NCBI GenBank assembly: GCA_003586115.2
Contig: QVOM02000053.1
Span: 5,437,316-5,501,315 of the forward strand
Source of the DNA: Salvator merianae
Lineage: Eukaryota > Chordata > Lepidosauria > Squamata > Teiidae
Direction: 5' to 3'
Length of the DNA: 64,000 bases
Shown: positions 59,700-64,000 of the stretch, piece after piece
Numbering within the stretch: position 1 is the first letter of the stretch
Layout: each line of letters opens with the position of its first letter
Program-made: the position numbers and the translations under genes
Notes under the pieces: model-generated
The model's input: only the letters and a program-made list of their open reading frames with translations
What the model was told of the DNA's origin: nothing
Database searches by the model: none

Positions 59700-59866
59700 G
59701 CAGGATTCCTCTAAAGGCCATTTGCAGGGAGTTGAGAGCAGGTGAAGGTGTTGCCTTTTATTCTGCTTGAGAATGCCCAGAAGCAATTGGTGGGCCACTG
59801 TGTGAAACAGGATGCTGGACTGGATGTGGTCATGGACTGATCCAACAGGGCTTCTCTTATGTTGTT
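59700..59866 (-). repeat. medium-reiterated interspersed repeat (AACATAAGAACAGCCCTG family), minus copy
   Basis: Reverse-complemented, it reads ACATAAGAGAAGCCCTGTTG, CCAGTCCAGCATCCTGTTTC, ACACAGTGGCCCACCA and CTCAACTCCCTGCAAATGGC. These are the same blocks in the same order as 16078-16260. It is closer to the consensus I remember than the 16 kb copy, so probably younger. The ORF 59896-59711 lies inside it and is spurious. Confidence 0.75.
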
Positions 59867-60201
59867 ATGTGGATTGCAGTAACCAGTGGCAAACAACTGT
59901 TTGGGACTTCAGTGACATTGTAGGAGAGGAAAAATTCCAACTGGAAACTTCTATTTGATCTCTCCTGTGTTTTGACCCACCTGTGTGGAAGTGGTCTGCA
60001 AGCCACCACCACTTCTACCATCATCAAGAATGAGAACTATAGATTCTTACCTTTCAACATGGCACAAATGTGAATCTTTCTTCTTTCTTCTATTATTATC
60101 TCCATAATAAGGAGGAAAAGGAACGGAGGATGATTTAGAACAAGACTCTAATGTGCTGGATCAGTATACCTACAGTGTTGATTGTATTTTTTTAATATTA
60201 A
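59867..60201. other. non-coding spacer
   Basis: Nothing recognised. Confidence 0.5.
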
Positions 60202-60207
60202 TATCTA

Positions 60208-60246
<39 letters not shown>

Positions 60247-60261
60247 ATATATATATATATA
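60202..60261. repeat. compound (ATCT)n-(AT)n microsatellite
   Basis: About ten ATCT units pass into (AT)n and then AATGG. The same AATGG boundary after (TA)n occurs at 16030 and near position 50. Confidence 0.95.
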
Positions 60262-61744
60262 ATGGATCTTTGAGTATTGTAGTATTTACAGAATGGAAGC
60301 AAATGAAGGGAAGCCTATGTGTATCTTATATATGCTTATAAAAGGATATTACTAATATGCCTGTATAGCAATCTTTACTGAATGTGAATAAAACAATTCA
60401 ATAACTTCCTCATGATCTATGGCACAACACCCATTTGCCTCTGGAACAAAGATAATGTCAGTCAACTTGCCCAGAACAATCTTTCCTTGCAAATAAGGCT
60501 CAGGGTACTCACAGGGACTCTGCGTGTCAGTTGCAAAGACCCTGTTCAAGGGTTTTCCAGGGAAAAAGAGTCTCAAGAATGCAATCGTCAAGTCACTCAA
60601 TCCTAGTCACCTGAGTTGACAGCTCTGATAATTCTACCTCCAGTGCTGCTCTGTCAAAAGTGCTGCTGCTACTCAGAAATTTCCCTATGTTCCATAGCCA
60701 TGGAGCATTTGGTTTGAGCTTCTCACAAGGCTTTCACTAACTGCATTTTCTCTGTAGCAGTGGTCTGTATCCTATCCATTGAATCCTGCAATTGCTGCCT
60801 CCTCTCTCTCTCTCTTCCATTCATCATTCACTCAATCAATATAGTCCTGACTTTCTATTTTTAGCTCCTTATCTGGCCTTTAAAGTCTGCAATGAATGAG
60901 TCCCTTTCTGTCCTGAGCTCCTGTGCGTGCATTATAGCTTGCCACAGCCCTTGGACTACAATATAAGACTTTGAGAGTTTGTCGACCTTCTTCTTGCTAC
61001 TTTTCAGGTACTCTTAAAATCCCAGAACTAATTCATTTTCCACATTGGACACTGACTTTATGCCAAATCAGGTCCCTGATCCACTATCCACAGCCTCAAC
61101 TTGCCCATCATCTCCTCTTGTACATGGTCCTGGAACTTGAGCCAAATGCTCTGTAGAGAGCTGGTTCAGGTTTGGCATACAGGCATCATGATAGACACAC
61201 ATCTTCCCCATGCTGAATTAGCAGTCATGGAGTGACTTTAGAGTAATTTTATCATGCTTTCATGGGAAGCCATGCCAACCACCACCATTTTTTTTTCACT
61301 TTTTATTTTAAATTTCTTTAATTTGGCTCTATCTTTTTGCTTATGCTGTGGATAGGCACATATATTAATCAAGCCCATGAAAACACATGGTGGGTGGAAC
61401 TACATTTGCATTAATGCTATTCTATGGCTTATTTATTTTTCAATTTGTTTTCTGAGTATTGTTGCATTACAGGTAGACTTTTTTTTGTAAGAAATGAAAC
61501 AGATAATTCTGGCATGAGCTAATTAACATGAGGGCAGATGGGAATATTTACGACTTAATTTGGCTGAGAATGAAAAGGAAAAGACACATTTTGTATGCGA
61601 GTGGAGTGATGGACGCTTCTTACTGACTGCAAGATTTTTCCTCCCATCTTAATTAATGATAATTTCACTTGTGCCAAGTCTAGGAAGAAAGGAAGGAAAG
61701 AAAAACAATTTACACAAATAGTTTTGAGAACTGAAACCTGAAGT
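60262..61744. other. non-coding stretch, nothing recognised
   Basis: The block 60400-61190 is slightly less AT-rich. The 82-codon minus ORF (60600-60352) has no identified domain. It may be old LTR or repeat DNA. Confidence 0.45.
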
Positions 61745-62060
61745 GATGCACTGCTCAGCCTTAACAGAAATAGAGCACTGCTCTCAGATGTAGTAGAAAT
61801 AAAAGTGATTTATTCAGCTCAATTGAACACCAATTCTTATTCTTGTCCAGAGTATCTCCCTGGTCAGGCTGCACATATATATGCTCAACTATTATTATCC
61901 AATAACTAATTTTCTGTACATCCTTCCAATCCCCAACCCTCCCTTCCAAGAGTATCAATTCCTCCCACAGTTGCCTGATCCCCAACCTTCCATCCTAAAA
62001 GTAACTATTTACAAAAGTGGTTCCACTTGGTGACTTTGACTCTCCACATGGCAGTTTGTA
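61745..62060 (-). mobile_element. candidate solo LTR, minus orientation
   Basis: On the minus strand CATATATATG (61882-61873) precedes AATAAA (61814-61809) by about 60 bases, followed by TTTTATTTCTAC and a CT-rich U5-like stretch. Upstream lies a purine-rich U3-like region with direct CTTGGAAGGGAGGGTTGGGG and GGAAGGTTGGGGATCAGG words, a short tandem enhancer-like repetition. The ends and target duplication are not fixed. No viral coding sequence. Confidence 0.38.
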
Positions 62061-63207
62061 TGCAGAGATTTTCCAGGCAGCCTGGAGTAATTGCACATAC
62101 CGAGATGTTCTGGGTGCTACCTCCAATCAGCCCTAATTAGGATGTCATTGGGATGGCCCCCAGATCCAGTCAGAGATCTTTGTTTAGTGGCAATCACTTC
62201 CTCCCATACCTTTCATATTGTCTATCACAACCAAAGTACTAAATTAAGTGTGATTTGTTTTCTTTTGTACTTGTCAGTAATCAACAGTCTTAAAAAGCTC
62301 CTGCTTTTTTATGTCTATGCTATTTTGCTGAAAACAAATAGGCAGCCAATCAGACTTCTCTGTTCAAACAAGCAACCCTGTCAAACAGGGTTTGGTTCAG
62401 TTCAGATTGAACTGGTCTGAGCGATTCAGTTCAATTCAAACTGTTCATATTCCAATCAAATTTGCCCATTTCTTCAAATAGATCCTTTAGTGTCATGGTG
62501 GACCAATTTGGTCTGCAGAATTTTTATTAGCAATGTGATATTAAGAACTGTACCAGCTCTCTAAGCACTGGATGAGTCTGTCACACAGTTAAGAGATACA
62601 TTTCTCACTTGTGCTTTTCAAACAAACTCATTTGTTCTACCATCATTGATAAACACAGGACCTCATGGTTGTTTTTTTAAAATATATTTTGAAAGTGAAA
62701 GCAGTAAGCATTCCCCAGAGGGATTTCAAAGGCAGCAAAAGCAACTTTGTCAATGAAAGTCAAAGGAGATATATAAAGATATGAACTCTCAGAAGGAAAG
62801 TAGAGAGGTTAAAAATACAAAGCAGAAAAAAAAATAGAACAGCTCTTAAAAGCTGGTGTTATTTAAGTAATCTTTTTCAGAGAGACTAATTAGGCACTCA
62901 CCTCCTGAAAAGTCTATAGAAGCCTATTTTTTCACTTGAACTGCTGTTAATGGTGATGTGGAGAACTTTGCTCCAATTGGGTCCTTCTTACATAAGCTAT
63001 AATTCTGACAACCATCTTGGAAGCATTGAGACCAGCAGGCATTATTGATTTTGCTTAAAATAAACTAAGTTAAACATGGACAATACCCTGCAACATGAAA
63101 GCCTGCAACATACTGCATGTAATGGATTTCTCATGATTCACAAGAAAACCAACAAATATTGACTGTACACAATAGCAAATAGTGAATTTTAGGTAAAGAA
63201 AAAATAC
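62061..63207. other. non-coding stretch with a GGTTC/GAACC block
   Basis: 62388-62462 (TTTGGTTCAGTTCAGATTGA, GAACTGG, CAGTTCAATTCAAACTG) resembles the repeat at 12943-13130. The ORF 62091-62420 crosses into it and is unsupported. Confidence 0.5.
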
Positions 63208-63249
63208 CACACGCACACACACACACACATATATATGTGTGTGTGTGTG

Positions 63250-63292
<43 letters not shown>

Positions 63293-63311
63293 ATAAATAT
63301 ATATATATAGA
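63208..63311. repeat. compound (CA)n-(TA)n-(TG)n-(ATCT)n microsatellite with perfect palindrome
   Basis: CA units 63214-63229, TA units to 63236, and GT units to 63250 form a perfect 36 bp palindrome (63215-63250). About ten ATCT units (63251-63292) and (TA)n follow. Confidence 0.95.
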
Positions 63312-63708
63312 TACATAGACAAAAATGTGTGGGTAAGTAGCAAGATGAATTGAGAGATGTTGCAGAATAATTTTAGAAAAATGAACACGTTTCTCTGAAA
63401 CAAATAGCTGTTTCAAAGCAAAGAGAGATCTCTATCCTGTGCATATTTACTAAGAAGTAAAATGAGATATATATCATTGTGCAACTGAAGATCATTTGTG
63501 GGGTTTAAGTTGTGAATGTATGTTTGACATGTGCACACGTGTGAATATTTTATACTATTATTGCAGAATCCACTGTTTGAAGGTGGATCACTGCAAACTT
63601 GAGGTGGGATCATCTCTAGACAAGTGCATTTACAAATGAAGAAGAGAAAGCTGACAAGCTGGATATTGTTAGTTTGATTTGCATTGCTAGAAGAAACCCT
63701 GTCAGTAG
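63312..63708. other. non-coding spacer before LINE fragment
   Basis: Nothing recognised. Confidence 0.5.
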
Positions 63709-64000
63709 AAAATAATATGGAAAAATGCCAGGTCAGTCAAAAACAAAACATCAATCATCTATGATTTGATCTTGGATGAAGAGGATAATCTGGTGTACAT
63801 TACCGAAACCTGGACAGATGAACTGGGTGGGCCTTGTCTCACCAAACTCTTCAGTGTGCCAGAAATAACCCCACATGTCAGATGGGCAACATCCTCAAAG
63901 TCCTTTTCCCACTTGCTGGGTCTAAGAGATGCACTGCATGCCTGGGGGTGCTACCAAAATATGGGTTACCTTCCTTGGGTCCTCACTGAGCACACCTTTA
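63709..64000 (+). pseudogene. L2/CR1-like LINE ORF2 endonuclease fragment, runs off the edge
   Basis: The frame is open from 63709 (just after TAG at 63706) to the window end. It reads KNARSVKNKTSIIYDLILDE, then EDNLVYITETWTDELGGPCL. NARS (63724-) and ITETW (63799-63813) correspond to the Asn and Glu motifs of the apurinic-type endonuclease domain of L2/CR1-group LINEs. The expected CPPGF-like block after GGP..L is altered, and a later LGLRDALHAWGCY may correspond to the LGLRD..GILLVY region with an internal deletion. No start codon is visible, so it is 5' truncated. It is probably a dead copy, but the remaining part lies outside the window. Confidence 0.72.

Noticed and set aside
60352..60600. 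82-codon minus ORF considered as a retroelement protein
   Set aside because: No protease, reverse-transcriptase or integrase motif could be seen. It is left unassigned.
62091..62420. 109-codon ORF
   Set aside because: It runs into the GGTTC-type repeat and has no domain or supporting signals.

Overview
This window reads as vertebrate, non-coding, nuclear DNA, most likely from a squamate reptile (lizard, gecko or snake). It is AT-rich and CpG-poor and has no operons, ribosome-binding sites or long protein-like ORFs. It is dense in microsatellites: GATA, AAGG/AAAG, CTT, GGAGA, CAA, TAG and several compound dinucleotide tracts. It carries CR1-type LINE 3' tails ending in tandem ATTCTATG-like units, L2/CR1-like LINE coding debris, an L1-like ORF1 remnant, solo-LTR-like blocks, and a medium-reiterated repeat typical of squamate genomes. 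The repeat names come from recalled family features and were not checked against a database.

Layout. 1-6.3 kb is mostly unannotated, with one weak candidate exon on the minus strand near 2.8 kb. 6.3-10.0 kb holds three copies, in both orientations, of one non-autonomous terminal-inverted-repeat transposon family, plus a GATA microsatellite and an LTR-like block. 10.9-13.1 kb has a hAT-like end, the best candidate exon of the window (11579-11655, plus strand) and a GGTTC/GAACC-rich repeat. 15-31 kb is dominated by simple repeats, one medium-reiterated repeat (16.1 kb), a possible LTR (18 kb) and a CR1 tail (30.5 kb). 31.2-32.2 kb has an L1-like 5'UTR/ORF1 remnant abutting a small inverted-repeat element. 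34-46 kb holds three more LTR-like blocks and a minus-strand LINE remnant at 38.7-39.5 kb. 50-54 kb is the most structurally unusual part: a near-complete 180 bp fold-back element, a head-to-head interstitial telomeric repeat, a perfect 34 bp-stem hairpin and a 166 bp pure polypyrimidine tract. 55-56.3 kb has a CR1 tail followed by an L2-like reverse-transcriptase C-terminal pseudogene. 59-64 kb has microsatellites, a second, inverted copy of the 16 kb repeat, an LTR-like block and, running off the right edge, an open LINE endonuclease fragment.

No functional host gene can be asserted. The window is best explained as an intergenic region or a long intron. The short splice-flanked open segments (2.8, 11.6, 12.1 and 27.1 kb) are the only hints of host exons, and none is recognised. 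Nothing here is a gene system with cooperating products. The notable content is mobile-element biology and DNA secondary structure, especially the fold-back element family and the young-looking perfect hairpin.
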